Assembly (NCBI GenBank): GCA_013348845.1
Contig: CP054675.1
Span: 1,807,501 to 1,871,500, forward strand
DNA: 64,000 nt
Reading direction: 5' to 3'
From: Candidatus Tepidiaquacella proteinivora
Lineage (GTDB): Bacteria; Bacteroidota; Ignavibacteria; Tepidaquicellales; Tepidaquicellaceae
Positions 30,159-38,648 of this stretch are shown piece by piece (position 1 is the stretch's first letter; every line of letters begins with the position of its first letter). The position numbers and the translations under genes are program-made. The notes below the pieces were generated by a model. The model did no database searches and was not told the DNA's origin. It worked only from the letters and a program-made list of their open reading frames with translations.

Positions 30159-31655
30159 ATGTCAGATAAACAGGAAAATAGAAAGAAATCAACCACAACT
30201 AATTCTCAGGATGAATTCAAAAGTGATAAAGACAAACCTATGTTTTCTGAGAATTTAGAAAGAGAAGACGAAGCTTCCGGGCTTGATAATGCTGTTCAAA
30301 ATACAGAAAATTCGTTTGACTTCTCAGAAAATACTGGTGAAGCGGAATTAAAAAAAGATAGCGAAATATCCAAATTTGATAATCATTTACAAAGAGAGTT
30401 GGTTTCCAAAGAAAGTAATTATCAGGTAAGTTTAATAAATGAAAATTTACTGAGAATTGTTGTAGTTACTGATAAATCCATCGGAGTGGATTGTACTGTA
30501 AAAGATAAAAAACTTGATAAAGAAACCTCTTCCCAAACACAATCAAATAAAATTCTTATTAACCCTAAAGACGATGGTAGTAAGCAGGAAGTTGAAATTA
30601 TAGTTGCTATTAATCCTGTAAAAGATACATCTCTGATTGAGGGAAAAAAGGCAACAGAAGAATTTACTTCTGAAAATAAAAAAAAACTTCTGATTGATCC
30701 ATCAGTTTCAGATTTAGTTGAAGAACAGAAAAAACGCGATAAACTATTTGAACAACAATATATTCCAAAAACCCGGGAAGAATACTATCAGGAAAGATTA
30801 AAACCCAATAATCCTTATAGAAAAAATTTAAAATTAATTGAGAAGCATCTAAAAGTTGGGACGGTTATTTCAGTAATTGTTTTTTTAATAACAATAATTA
30901 TTTATTCTTCTATTGCAGCGAGTAAAGAAGAAGTTGATAATGATTCCCATCAGAGATTAATAGTTATTCAGGATGTCCCCGAAACAATTAACGAAGTTCC
31001 TGTTAAGAAAGAAGAAAGTTTAATTGAAGATGAAAATAAAGATGATATTCCTTCAAATATCATCTCAAAACCCCGTCCGACCAAAATAAAAACACCTAAA
31101 ATCGTAAGTACAGAAATAAAAAAGGATACAACACAAAAAGATACTTCTGATATAACAATGATAAATAAAACTCTCGATAAAGAAAGAAAGACAGATACAA
31201 CTCGCGCTGATTCAAATTTTGTAAGGAATTATATTGATACAACTAATGCTAAGATAATTTATATGGATTATCAAAAATATGGATGGCAAAAAACAGATGA
31301 GGTTACAGGATTAACAATGAGTAATGATACCTCACAGTTTTTAACTGATAGGAGTAATAACAGAAAATATGGAGATTTTGATTTGAAAATTGTTAAAGAT
31401 ATAAATGGGGTATTATTTACTTGTAAAGGTGACGCAAAACAGTTTCCAATGAAAGACACTTCTTATACTGCCGTAAGTTGTGGTCCGCTTAAAGAGGAAA
31501 AATTAAGCAAAAAATATAATTATTATTTTCAGGTAAAAAATAAAACTAATACATACGCAGTAACAATTATAGCAACAATTAATGAGATTTATTTGGATGA
31601 ATATAAGACTAAAGTTGATGATGTGGTTAGTGGTATGAAAATTCCTACAGAATAA
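30159..31655 (+). CDS. Acidic single-pass membrane protein, unknown
   Basis: 498-residue protein, not recognised. Residues 1-220 are highly charged, Asp/Glu/Lys/Ser-rich and probably disordered on the cytoplasmic side. One transmembrane helix lies near 230-250 (VGTVISVIVFLITIIIYSSIA). After it comes a Thr/Lys/Asp-rich linker (about 255-350) and a compact C-terminal domain of about 150 residues beginning near DTTNAKIIYMDYQKYGW, which would be outside the cytoplasmic membrane. The single-helix layout with a long disordered cytoplasmic arm resembles anti-sigma or envelope-sensor architecture, but no such domain is identifiable. It lies 144 bp after the barrel protein, with its own ATG. Confidence 0.7.
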   Translation: MSDKQENRKKSTTTNSQDEFKSDKDKPMFSENLEREDEASGLDNAVQNTENSFDFSENTGEAELKKDSEISKFDNHLQRELVSKESNYQVSLINENLLRIVVVTDKSIGVDCTVKDKKLDKETSSQTQSNKILINPKDDGSKQEVEIIVAINPVKDTSLIEGKKATEEFTSENKKKLLIDPSVSDLVEEQKKRDKLFEQQYIPKTREEYYQERLKPNNPYRKNLKLIEKHLKVGTVISVIVFLITIIIYSSIAASKEEVDNDSHQRLIVIQDVPETINEVPVKKEESLIEDENKDDIPSNIISKPRPTKIKTPKIVSTEIKKDTTQKDTSDITMINKTLDKERKTDTTRADSNFVRNYIDTTNAKIIYMDYQKYGWQKTDEVTGLTMSNDTSQFLTDRSNNRKYGDFDLKIVKDINGVLFTCKGDAKQFPMKDTSYTAVSCGPLKEEKLSKKYNYYFQVKNKTNTYAVTIIATINEIYLDEYKTKVDDVVSGMKIPTE

Positions 31656-31677
31656 AACTGTTCCCGGGGAAGAAATA

Positions 31678-32094
31678 TTAATCGATTATTTCACTTTCAT
31701 CAAAGAAAAACGATACCTCTCTTATTCCATTTTCAATTGAATCTGAGCCATGCACTGCATTTTCCTGAACATCAGTGGCAAATAGTTTTCTAATTGTTCC
31801 ATTGTTTGCTTTTAGTGGGTCTGTAGCACCTATTAAATTTCTGAAATCTTCAACAGCATTTTCCTTTGAAAGAGCTATAACAATTACGGGACCTGAAGTC
31901 ATAAAATTAATTAAACCTTTGAAAAATGGTTTATCTTTATGTATTTCATAAAAACTCATTGCTCTTTCATTTGTTAATCTAATCAGTTTCAGAGCGATAA
32001 TTTTGAACCCTGCATCAAGAATCATCTGAATTATATTTCCTTCTACTTTTTTTCTGATTGCATCAGGTTTTATAATACAAAGCGTTCTTTCCAT
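31678..32094 (-). CDS. ndk: Nucleoside diphosphate kinase
   Basis: Transfers the terminal phosphate of ATP to NDPs, balancing nucleotide pools. 138 residues. The phospho-histidine His115 lies in ENAVHGSDS, with the family start ERTLCIIKPDAI and the SGP motif (MTSGPVIVIAL). It follows the PBP1A gene by 13 bp as the last gene of a leftward run, and ends 22 bp from the convergent membrane-protein gene. Confidence 0.97.
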   Translation of the reverse strand: MERTLCIIKPDAIRKKVEGNIIQMILDAGFKIIALKLIRLTNERAMSFYEIHKDKPFFKGLINFMTSGPVIVIALSKENAVEDFRNLIGATDPLKANNGTIRKLFATDVQENAVHGSDSIENGIREVSFFFDESEIID

Positions 32095-32107
32095 TTTAAA
32101 TTATGTG

Positions 32108-34393
32108 TTAATTTTCTTCTTCTGATACTCTTGCTGCTGTAGAATCAATTATTTCGTACATATGAGTAATGTTACACCTTTTGGGCATAAACTTTTTTAA
32201 AACAAGGTCAACCGATGATGGACATGTGCTATTTGCAAGTAAACCGGAAATAAGACAAATATTTACTTCTTCAACATCTTCAGGCATATAGAAATATTCA
32301 ACGGGAAAATCAAAATCATCATCGGAATAAAGATATTTCATAAACCTTCCCCATATTGGCGCTGCTGCTTTTCCACCTTGTCCATATGATCCCCCGAAGT
32401 TTATTCTCGCATCATCAAAACCAAGCCATACCCCCGCAACAAACTGCGGTGTGTAGCCTATAAACCAGGCATCTGTATAACTTTGAGATGTTCCTGTCTT
32501 TCCGGCACAGGGACGATGAAAAAATTGCCTTATTGATGTTGCTGTTCCATTATCGATTACCCCTTCCATAACATCTGTCATTATATAGGCAACCCCTTCA
32601 CTTAAAACCTCTTTGTGAGTAGTCGTCATAGAAACATCTTCTATTATTTTTCCATTTCTATCTTCAATTCGCAGTATAGCAACAGGTTCTACCCAGATTC
32701 CACCATTAGCGAATGTTCCAAAAGCATTTATTATTTCGAGTGGGGATACTTCTCCTACCCCTAATGATAATGATAAGTAGTTCGGTAAAGGTGATTTAAT
32801 ACCCATATCATGTGCAAGCTTTATAACCTTATCAATTGGCGCTATTTGCATCGCAGTTCTTACAGCAACAACATTTATCGATTTTTCCACAGCTTCTCTT
32901 ATAGAAACTATTCCTCCTGTGCCACCGCCTTTGGGTGACCAGGTTTTACCATCAATTGTAACTGTTATTGGGTCATTTGAAATTCCGTATCCAGGTGAAT
33001 ACCCATCATTTATAGCAACAGCATAAACAAATGGTTTAAATGCTGATCCCGGCTGACGTCTTATTTGCACTGCATGATTTAATCCATATTTTACTCTTGT
33101 AAAAGGATTTGAGCCTACCATTGCTCGGATATAACCTGTCTTAACTTCCATTGCTACGAAACCAACCTGAATAGTAGAAGCAATTTGTTTTACTGAATCA
33201 ATTATAGATTTATTGTTTTTCATTGATTCATAAACTTTTTGCTTCTCTTTTTCAGTTTTGCATTTCTTATATTCTTCAGATTGCCGTATAAATTTATCTA
33301 AGTTTGAGTTTAAAATATCCTTATGATTTTTCCAGTTCCAATAAGAATTAAATGATTTTTGATAAGTTTTTAATTGTTCTTTTATTGCAAGTTCTGCGTG
33401 ATTTTGTATTCTTGTATCAAGTGTGGTATAAACTTTTAACCCATCTCTGTATAAGTCAAATCCATATTTTTCTGCTTTCTCTTGTAATAATTGTCTAATA
33501 TATTCTGTAAAGTCAGAATATTGACTTTCGGTTGTATATGTACTGATTTTCGGGGAAATTTTTATTGGTTCTTCGATGTTCGCTTCATATACTTCTTTAG
33601 ATATGAAATTACATTCATACATCGAATTTAAAACAGTATTTCTTCTTGCTTTTGCTGCATCAGGATTTGTAACCGGGTCGTAATTCGAAGGGGATTTTAA
33701 AAGACCAATTAGAATAGCGCATTCATTAAGATTTAAATCTTTAACTGATTTATTAAAATAGGTTTGCGCTGCTGTTTCTACACCATAAGCACCCTTACCA
33801 AAATATACTGTATTTAAATAATAAGCAAGAATTTCTTGTTTTGTATAGGTCTTTTCAATTTGAACAGCAGTCATTGCTTCCCTTAGCTTTCTACTCAAGG
33901 TAGTTTCTGTAGTATTAAGGTAAAGATTCCTGGCTAACTGTTGAGTAATTGTAGATGCACCTTCTTTTGTTAAGTTAAAACTAATTATATTTTTTACAAA
34001 TGCTTGAACTATTCTTCTTAAATCTACCCCCCAATGATTAAAAAATCTTCGATCCTCTGTTGCAATTAAAGCGTTAATTAAATCTTGGGGTACTTCGTCA
34101 ATAGTTACCCGGGTACGGTTTTTCAGATAAAATTTATCTATTAATTCACCATTATCTGAGTAAATTTTTGTTGCCTCTTCCAATCGTGGATTTTCAAGCT
34201 CTGAAAGAGATGGTAACGTTTGGGAAAGATATATTAACCATCCTATGAATACAAAAAACAGCGTGACTAAAGAATATAAGATTATTGTGGTATAAATGTT
34301 TTGTTTTCTTTTGTTCTTTAATATGTTTTCCCGATATTTTTTATCTTTTAAAAATTTATCTAAATCTTTATTCTGTTTTCTCTTTTTTAACAT
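32108..34393 (-). CDS. Bifunctional penicillin-binding protein 1A
   Basis: Class A PBP polymerising and cross-linking peptidoglycan, 761 residues. A cytoplasmic Lys/Arg-rich tail and a TM helix at about 33-55 come first. The GT51 glycosyltransferase has ATEDRRFFNHWGVD (catalytic Glu113) and EGASTITQQLARNLY. The transpeptidase has the SxxK motif in QPGSAFKPF (near 450), SINV as SxN, and GKTGTSQSYTDAWFIGYTP as KTG. A long loop between GT and TP domains (about 330-420) is Lys/Asn-rich. The start overlaps the stop of the upstream phosphatase gene by 7 bp. Confidence 0.95.
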   Translation of the reverse strand: MLKKRKQNKDLDKFLKDKKYRENILKNKRKQNIYTTIILYSLVTLFFVFIGWLIYLSQTLPSLSELENPRLEEATKIYSDNGELIDKFYLKNRTRVTIDEVPQDLINALIATEDRRFFNHWGVDLRRIVQAFVKNIISFNLTKEGASTITQQLARNLYLNTTETTLSRKLREAMTAVQIEKTYTKQEILAYYLNTVYFGKGAYGVETAAQTYFNKSVKDLNLNECAILIGLLKSPSNYDPVTNPDAAKARRNTVLNSMYECNFISKEVYEANIEEPIKISPKISTYTTESQYSDFTEYIRQLLQEKAEKYGFDLYRDGLKVYTTLDTRIQNHAELAIKEQLKTYQKSFNSYWNWKNHKDILNSNLDKFIRQSEEYKKCKTEKEKQKVYESMKNNKSIIDSVKQIASTIQVGFVAMEVKTGYIRAMVGSNPFTRVKYGLNHAVQIRRQPGSAFKPFVYAVAINDGYSPGYGISNDPITVTIDGKTWSPKGGGTGGIVSIREAVEKSINVVAVRTAMQIAPIDKVIKLAHDMGIKSPLPNYLSLSLGVGEVSPLEIINAFGTFANGGIWVEPVAILRIEDRNGKIIEDVSMTTTHKEVLSEGVAYIMTDVMEGVIDNGTATSIRQFFHRPCAGKTGTSQSYTDAWFIGYTPQFVAGVWLGFDDARINFGGSYGQGGKAAAPIWGRFMKYLYSDDDFDFPVEYFYMPEDVEEVNICLISGLLANSTCPSSVDLVLKKFMPKRCNITHMYEIIDSTAARVSEEEN

Positions 34394-35172
34394 TTTATTT
34401 CTGAATTAATGATAGTTTTTGTTTGTATATCATAATATCTGTAAAGTCTGAATTCTGAGTTCTTATAACAACCATACGAAAAGTTTTCAATCCAATCTCC
34501 TAAATTAATATAATAAGAATTCTTTTTTTTTACAATTTCAGGTTTGTGTCGATGTCCAAGAATTACATAATCAAATCCCTCATCAATTTTTTTAAAAGCA
34601 AAATCTTTTAAACCATCTTTTTCCGAATAATCTTTTTTATTTGTGTATTCTCTTGAAGTTGATGATGTGCTTTTTGCTATCCAGATTCCTAAATCCGGAT
34701 GAATCAGGTAATATAGTTTTTGTAAGATTCTGTTTCTGAATATCTTTTTTAAAATTCTATAACCTAAATCTTTATATGCTAATCCATCACCATGACTTAT
34801 ATAAAATCTTTTGTTATCAATAATTTTTTCTATGTCTTTAAATTGAATCTCAATTCCAAATTCTTCCTTAAAATAGTTCCCTCGCCAAAAATCATGATTA
34901 CCTGCTAAATATGTAATTTTAATTCCATTTTTCAGTAATTCATCTATTTTATTAAACAATTTATAATAACCCTTTGGAATTACATACTTGTATTCAATCC
35001 AACAATCGAAAAGGTCACCAACAATAAATAACTCAATTCCTCTTGAGTTATTCTGGGATTGTTCATTATTAATGTCATTTAAAAAATTAATAAGGAGTTC
35101 TTCTCGGGAAATATCGGAAATACTGTTTTTTATTCCGAGATGAATATCTGATATAAAATAATATGTGTTAAC
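34387..35172 (-). CDS. LpxH-family UDP-2,3-diacylglucosamine pyrophosphatase-like metallophosphatase, non-canonical start
   Basis: Calcineurin-like metallophosphatase resembling LpxH, which forms lipid X in lipid A synthesis. All metal ligands are present in order: ISDIHLG, GDLFDCW, AGNHDFW, SHGDG and LGHRHKP. The shortest standard start, TTG at 34959, would remove the first two motifs. The frame stays open upstream to a stop at 35185-35187 with no ATG, GTG or TTG anywhere before the DIHLG motif; codons there are ATA ACC AAA GAG GTT AAC ACA TAT. The homologous start position is GTT at 35172 (NTYYFISDIHLG follows); ATA at 35184 is the alternative. It lies 27-39 bp after the DsbD-N-like gene. 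A mutated start or base error is possible. Confidence 0.75.
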   Translation of the reverse strand, partial: VNTYYFISDIHLGIKNSISDISREELLINFLNDINNEQSQNNSRGIELFIVGDLFDCWIEYKYVIPKGYYKLFNKIDELLKNGIKITYLAGNHDFWRGNYFKEEFGIEIQFKDIEKIIDNKRFYISHGDGLAYKDLGYRILKKIFRNRILQKLYYLIHPDLGIWIAKSTSSTSREYTNKKDYSEKDGLKDFAFKKIDEGFDYVILGHRHKPEIVKKKNSYYINLGDWIENFSYGCYKNSEFRLYRYYDIQTKTIINSEIKC

Positions 35173-35211
35173 CTCTTTGGTTATTTATTTTTGAATAATG
35201 TTTTTAAATAA

Positions 35212-35643
35212 TTATTTTATCTGTATCGTTTTTGAAAAGTTTTTGGTTCCTATTTTACAAATTCCTGAATCTTCATTGCAATATCCAAACTTAATACTTC
35301 CGGATATTGTAACACTACTTCCTTTTGTTACATTTGAAGATACTTTGAACTTATATTTGACTTGTGCTGGTTTTAAATATCCGCCTTCTGATGATACTGG
35401 TTGCAAACCTAAACCTTCAACCTCAGAGGAATTTAAAGTAACTTCTATTTCAGGTTCAACTGGAATTTTAACTTTTTTTGCAGTTTTAAATTTTATTATT
35501 AAAGTACCTGTTTCACCGGCTTTATATGATGATTTATTCGTTGAAACAGTTACAGTTGGAGTGGTTTGAGCAAAAGAATCTGTATTAATGAAAAACATAA
35601 GAATAATAAGTGTTACTGCACCCAAAATAATTTGCCTTTTCAT
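35212..35643 (-). CDS. Secreted DsbD-N-like protein with a cysteine pair
   Basis: 143-residue exported protein. ATG at 35643 gives a clean signal peptide (MKRQIILGAVTLIILMFF...SFAQ); the frame extends further upstream but without a signal sequence. An immunoglobulin-like fold is suggested by YKAGETGTLIIKFKTAKKVKIP and a C-terminal pair of Cys in GYCNEDSGICKIG. These features resemble the N-terminal domain of DsbD or the related corrector proteins, which accept electrons for disulfide reduction in the periplasm. The whole protein is only that domain; no membrane part follows. It sits between folE2 and the LpxH-family gene. Confidence 0.7.
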   Translation of the reverse strand: MKRQIILGAVTLIILMFFINTDSFAQTTPTVTVSTNKSSYKAGETGTLIIKFKTAKKVKIPVEPEIEVTLNSSEVEGLGLQPVSSEGGYLKPAQVKYKFKVSSNVTKGSSVTISGSIKFGYCNEDSGICKIGTKNFSKTIQIK

Positions 35644-35717
35644 AATATAGTTTTTTAAGTTTATATTCAAAAATAGTTTTGTAATTAACAAACATCAAGT
35701 AATTACATTAGTTTTAA

Positions 35718-36629
35718 TTAATATCTACTGATAATGAACCTTTTACCATTATTATTGTCTAAATAAAAATCAGATTCTATTTGGGCATAAGCGTTGTGAT
35801 TATGAATACTTTCAAAGTTTTCTGCTTCTACTGAATACCAGATTATATCTTTATTTTGTTTCAGCTTTAAGACAATATTTCTTACAAGATCCTCAACAAA
35901 GAGAGGATTTTCATATGCTTTTTCTGTTACATATTTTTCGTCTTCTCTTTTGAGAAGAGAATATAAATCACAACTTGAACTTTCTTCTACAATTTTTATT
36001 ACATCTTCAATCCATACAGAATTATTAAACCGAATTGATACTGTTACCTCACCTCTTTGGTTATGAGCATTATATTTAGAGATATTTTTTGAGCAGGGAC
36101 ATAAAGTTGTAACGGGTACTTTAACAGTCATTATGAAATCTTCTCTTTTATTATCTTTTACGGCGTGAAATTTTACCTTATAATTCATTAGAGATTTTCT
36201 CTTTGATATGGGTGCTTTTTTGCACATAAAGAAAGGAAATTCAACTTCTATGTGTGAAGCTTTTGCTTTTAAAAGCTTTTGCATCTGATTTAATATTTTG
36301 AAAATTGCATTAACATGAATCTCTCTATTATGCCCTTCTATTATCTCTAAGAATCTACTCATATGTGTACCCTTATATTGCTTTGGTAAATCTACATACA
36401 TTGAAATATTAGCAACAGTATGTTGTATTTTAATGTCTTTATCTTTTACTGCGATTGGGTATTTAAGTTCCCTTATTCCAACTTTGTTTATCGGTAATTC
36501 ACGAGTATCTTTTTGACTTTGTGTGTCATGCAGGTTTTCTTTAAAGCGTTTTTTATTTCTAAAATCTAATTTTACCTTATTAATACTTTCTTTTTTTTTC
36601 TTTTTTTTTGTTTTTTTAACCATTTTCAA
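35718..36629 (-). CDS. folE2: GTP cyclohydrolase I type 2 (FolE2)
   Basis: Converts GTP to dihydroneopterin triphosphate, first step for folate and queuosine precursors; the type 2 enzyme does not strictly need zinc. 303 residues. The catalytic region TTLCPCSKNISKYNAHNQRGEV (Cys near 178-180 and His) is clear, as is the N-terminal motif DTRELPINKVGIRELKYPI. The first 20 residues are almost all Lys, encoded by two A9 tracts. The start overlaps the end of the Nudix gene by 14 bp. A queG gene is present elsewhere in the window. Confidence 0.95.
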   Translation of the reverse strand: MKMVKKTKKKKKKESINKVKLDFRNKKRFKENLHDTQSQKDTRELPINKVGIRELKYPIAVKDKDIKIQHTVANISMYVDLPKQYKGTHMSRFLEIIEGHNREIHVNAIFKILNQMQKLLKAKASHIEVEFPFFMCKKAPISKRKSLMNYKVKFHAVKDNKREDFIMTVKVPVTTLCPCSKNISKYNAHNQRGEVTVSIRFNNSVWIEDVIKIVEESSSCDLYSLLKREDEKYVTEKAYENPLFVEDLVRNIVLKLKQNKDIIWYSVEAENFESIHNHNAYAQIESDFYLDNNNGKRFIISRY

Positions 36630-37089
36630 TAACGCATTTTAATTTTTTAATATTTGTACAGTCTATTCTAATACTAAACCATCTATTTCTTAAAACAAAT
36701 TTCCATATAAATAGTTTATCAGTTTCTGGTAATTTAAATTTATGTAAATCTTTTGGTGATATAAATAAAAAATTTCCTTCGTTTGTATTTTCAGGTAAGT
36801 GATTGCTTAATAATTTTTTATATTTTAAGCAAAATACCATTATATTACCAATATTAGGGTAATTCTTTTCAGTTACAATACCTATTATTTTCCAATCTTT
36901 TGGAGTGGATATTATACCGCATTCTTCTTTTGCTTCCCTTGCTCCACATTGTAGAATTGATTCACCCTCGATAGTGTTTAATTTTCCCCCCGGCGGAGAA
37001 TATAATCCCTTGTTTGGATTTTTAGTCCTTTTTAATAGGAGGTATTCCCCCCTTTTGTTTTTTATATATAAAAGAGTTGCAAGTATCAA
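36616..37089 (-). CDS. Nudix hydrolase
   Basis: 157-residue hydrolase cleaving nucleoside diphosphate-X compounds. The Nudix box is GGKLNTIEGESILQCGARE followed by AKEECGI; it has two extra residues between the Gly and the first Glu compared with the usual spacing. The rest fits MutT/8-oxo-dGTPase-like proteins, with YSPPG ahead of the box. The start is likely TTG at 37089 (MILATLLYIKNKRGEYLLLK). It lies 30 bp after rpmG and overlaps folE2 by 14 bp. The substrate is unknown; a dihydroneopterin triphosphate pyrophosphatase role next to folE2 is possible but unproven. Confidence 0.88.
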   Translation of the reverse strand: MILATLLYIKNKRGEYLLLKRTKNPNKGLYSPPGGKLNTIEGESILQCGAREAKEECGIISTPKDWKIIGIVTEKNYPNIGNIMVFCLKYKKLLSNHLPENTNEGNFLFISPKDLHKFKLPETDKLFIWKFVLRNRWFSIRIDCTNIKKLKCVIENG

Positions 37090-37119
37090 GAAGAAAAAAA
37101 TTAATGTTTTGTCTTGCTA

Positions 37120-37299
37120 TCACTTTGCTTCACGATGAAGTATATGCTTCTTGGTATACTTACAATATTTTTTTAATTCCAATCTCTCTTTAGTATTATT
37201 TCTATTCTTTGATGTAACGTAAACCGATTTACCTTTGTAAGGTCCTTCTACACTTACAAGTTTTATGTTTATTCTTGCTCCTTCTTTTTTCTTTGCCAT
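37120..37299 (-). CDS. rpmG: 50S ribosomal protein L33
   Basis: Small ribosomal protein, 59 residues, translating as [20 protein letters not shown] and ending [13 protein letters not shown]. The signature block [19 protein letters not shown] is present. Only one Cys remains (residue 46), so this is the zinc-free C- form rather than the four-Cys form. It starts the leftward run of folE2, lpxH-like, PBP1A and ndk genes. The region upstream (37300-37574) is an AT-rich divergent promoter region for it and the next rightward gene. Confidence 0.93.
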   Translation of the reverse strand: MAKKKEGARINIKLVSVEGPYKGKSVYVTSKNRNNTKERLELKKYCKYTKKHILHREAK

Positions 37300-37574
37300 T
37301 TTTAATTATAATTTATAAAACTATAAATATACTTAATATTTTATAAAATTTTCATACCATTATTAATACATATACTTAAAATATATTCCCTTACACTGCC
37401 GACTAAACCGATATAAAACAATAACTTATTTTTAGTAACAAAATAATCGAATTGTTAATAGTTATTAGTTTACTTATATTTATATGAATTTATGAATATT
37501 ATTATAGTTTTTTGAAAAAATAATATATAATAAAGATTATTGTGATTGGATATTAATGTATTAGGAAAATAAAA

Positions 37575-37937
37575 ATGAAAAGAAACGCTTTATTTATAAT
37601 TTTATTATTAATATTAGCCAAATTATCAATATCCCAGGAGGCATCTTTAGACAGAGATGTATATTGGCTTGACCAAAAAGATTATGCTGTTTTAAGAATA
37701 GTTATGCCTGAGCCAGGATTGAATTTGAAGGTCTTCTTGTGGGATCAAACAAGAAATACTAAAAAAGTAATTATAAATAAACAGATAAATACGACGGATG
37801 AAAAATTTTTTGAGATAGATTTAAAAAAGTTTCTGACTGGATACTATAGTCTCGATGTATATTTTGGTATAGATTTCTTTAAGTCACTTAAAATGACTGT
37901 TATTAATAATTTGAAAAAAAGCAAAAAATCTAATTAA
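37575..37937 (+). CDS. Small secreted protein, unknown
   Basis: 120-residue protein with a signal peptide (MKRNALFIILLLILAKLSIS, cleavage likely before QE). The mature part has beta-rich character: YAVLRIVMPEPGLNLKVFLWDQ, GYYSLDVYF, and a Lys-rich end. No known family was recognised. No gene lies close enough to imply an operon; the next start is 213 bp away and has its own ribosome-binding site. Confidence 0.7.
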   Translation: MKRNALFIILLLILAKLSISQEASLDRDVYWLDQKDYAVLRIVMPEPGLNLKVFLWDQTRNTKKVIINKQINTTDEKFFEIDLKKFLTGYYSLDVYFGIDFFKSLKMTVINNLKKSKKSN

Positions 37938-38150
37938 TTATATTGATTTTGCTTTTAGGATGAAATTGAAATAGATTATAATTTGTTTATATATATCAGG
38001 AATAACATAATAAATAATTGTATAGATCTAATGTTTTTTGAGAATAAAATTTTTATGCAGAGGTTTCAGAAAAAAATGCAAAGATAAACATTAATTTTTT
38101 AAAACAAATTCTATTTAAAAACTAAAATGAATATAAAAAAGGAGTAAAAT

Positions 38151-38639
38151 ATGCCACTTAAAATAGGAGATAAAGCACCCGATTTTACATTGAAATCAAA
38201 AAATACAACCGGAGAACCAATAGATATAACATTGTCTGATTATATTGGTAAAAAAGTTGTTTTGTTATTTTATCCTCTTTCTTTCACAAGTGTATGCACG
38301 GATGAAATGTGTACAATATCCGGTGGATTCAATGAATATTCTCAATTAGATGCTGTGGTTTTAGGAATTAGTGTTGATTCTATTTTTACACAGGAAGCCT
38401 GGGCGAAGAGTAATAATATTACCATACCTCTTTTAAGTGATTTTAATTGCGAAGTTTCTGAGAAATATGGAACTAAATATGCAGATGGCGAATTCGTTCT
38501 TGGTATGAATGGTGTTTCTAAAAGGGCTGCCTTTGTTATTGATAGAGATGGTATCATACAATATATTGAAATACTCGACGATGCTGGTAAATTACCAAAT
38601 TTTGAAAAAATAAAAGAAGTCCTGAGGAATTTAAAATAG
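38151..38639 (+). CDS. Peroxiredoxin (AhpC/TSA family, BCP-like)
   Basis: Thiol peroxidase reducing hydrogen peroxide and organic hydroperoxides. 162 residues. Peroxidatic Cys49 lies in YPLSFTSVCTDEMCTI, and Cys54 five residues later matches the resolving Cys spacing of BCP-type enzymes. The start APDFTLKS is typical. A strong ribosome-binding site (AAGGAG) precedes ATG 38151. The ribF gene begins within 10 bp of the stop, suggesting one transcript. AhpE is the other close group. Confidence 0.92.
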   Translation: MPLKIGDKAPDFTLKSKNTTGEPIDITLSDYIGKKVVLLFYPLSFTSVCTDEMCTISGGFNEYSQLDAVVLGISVDSIFTQEAWAKSNNITIPLLSDFNCEVSEKYGTKYADGEFVLGMNGVSKRAAFVIDRDGIIQYIEILDDAGKLPNFEKIKEVLRNLK

Positions 38640-38648
38640 TTGTTTTTT

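Noticed and set aside
35198-35569. Rightward 123-residue open frame opposite the DsbD-N-like gene
   Set aside because: The opposite strand encodes a protein with a good signal peptide and family motifs. This frame is its antisense shadow.
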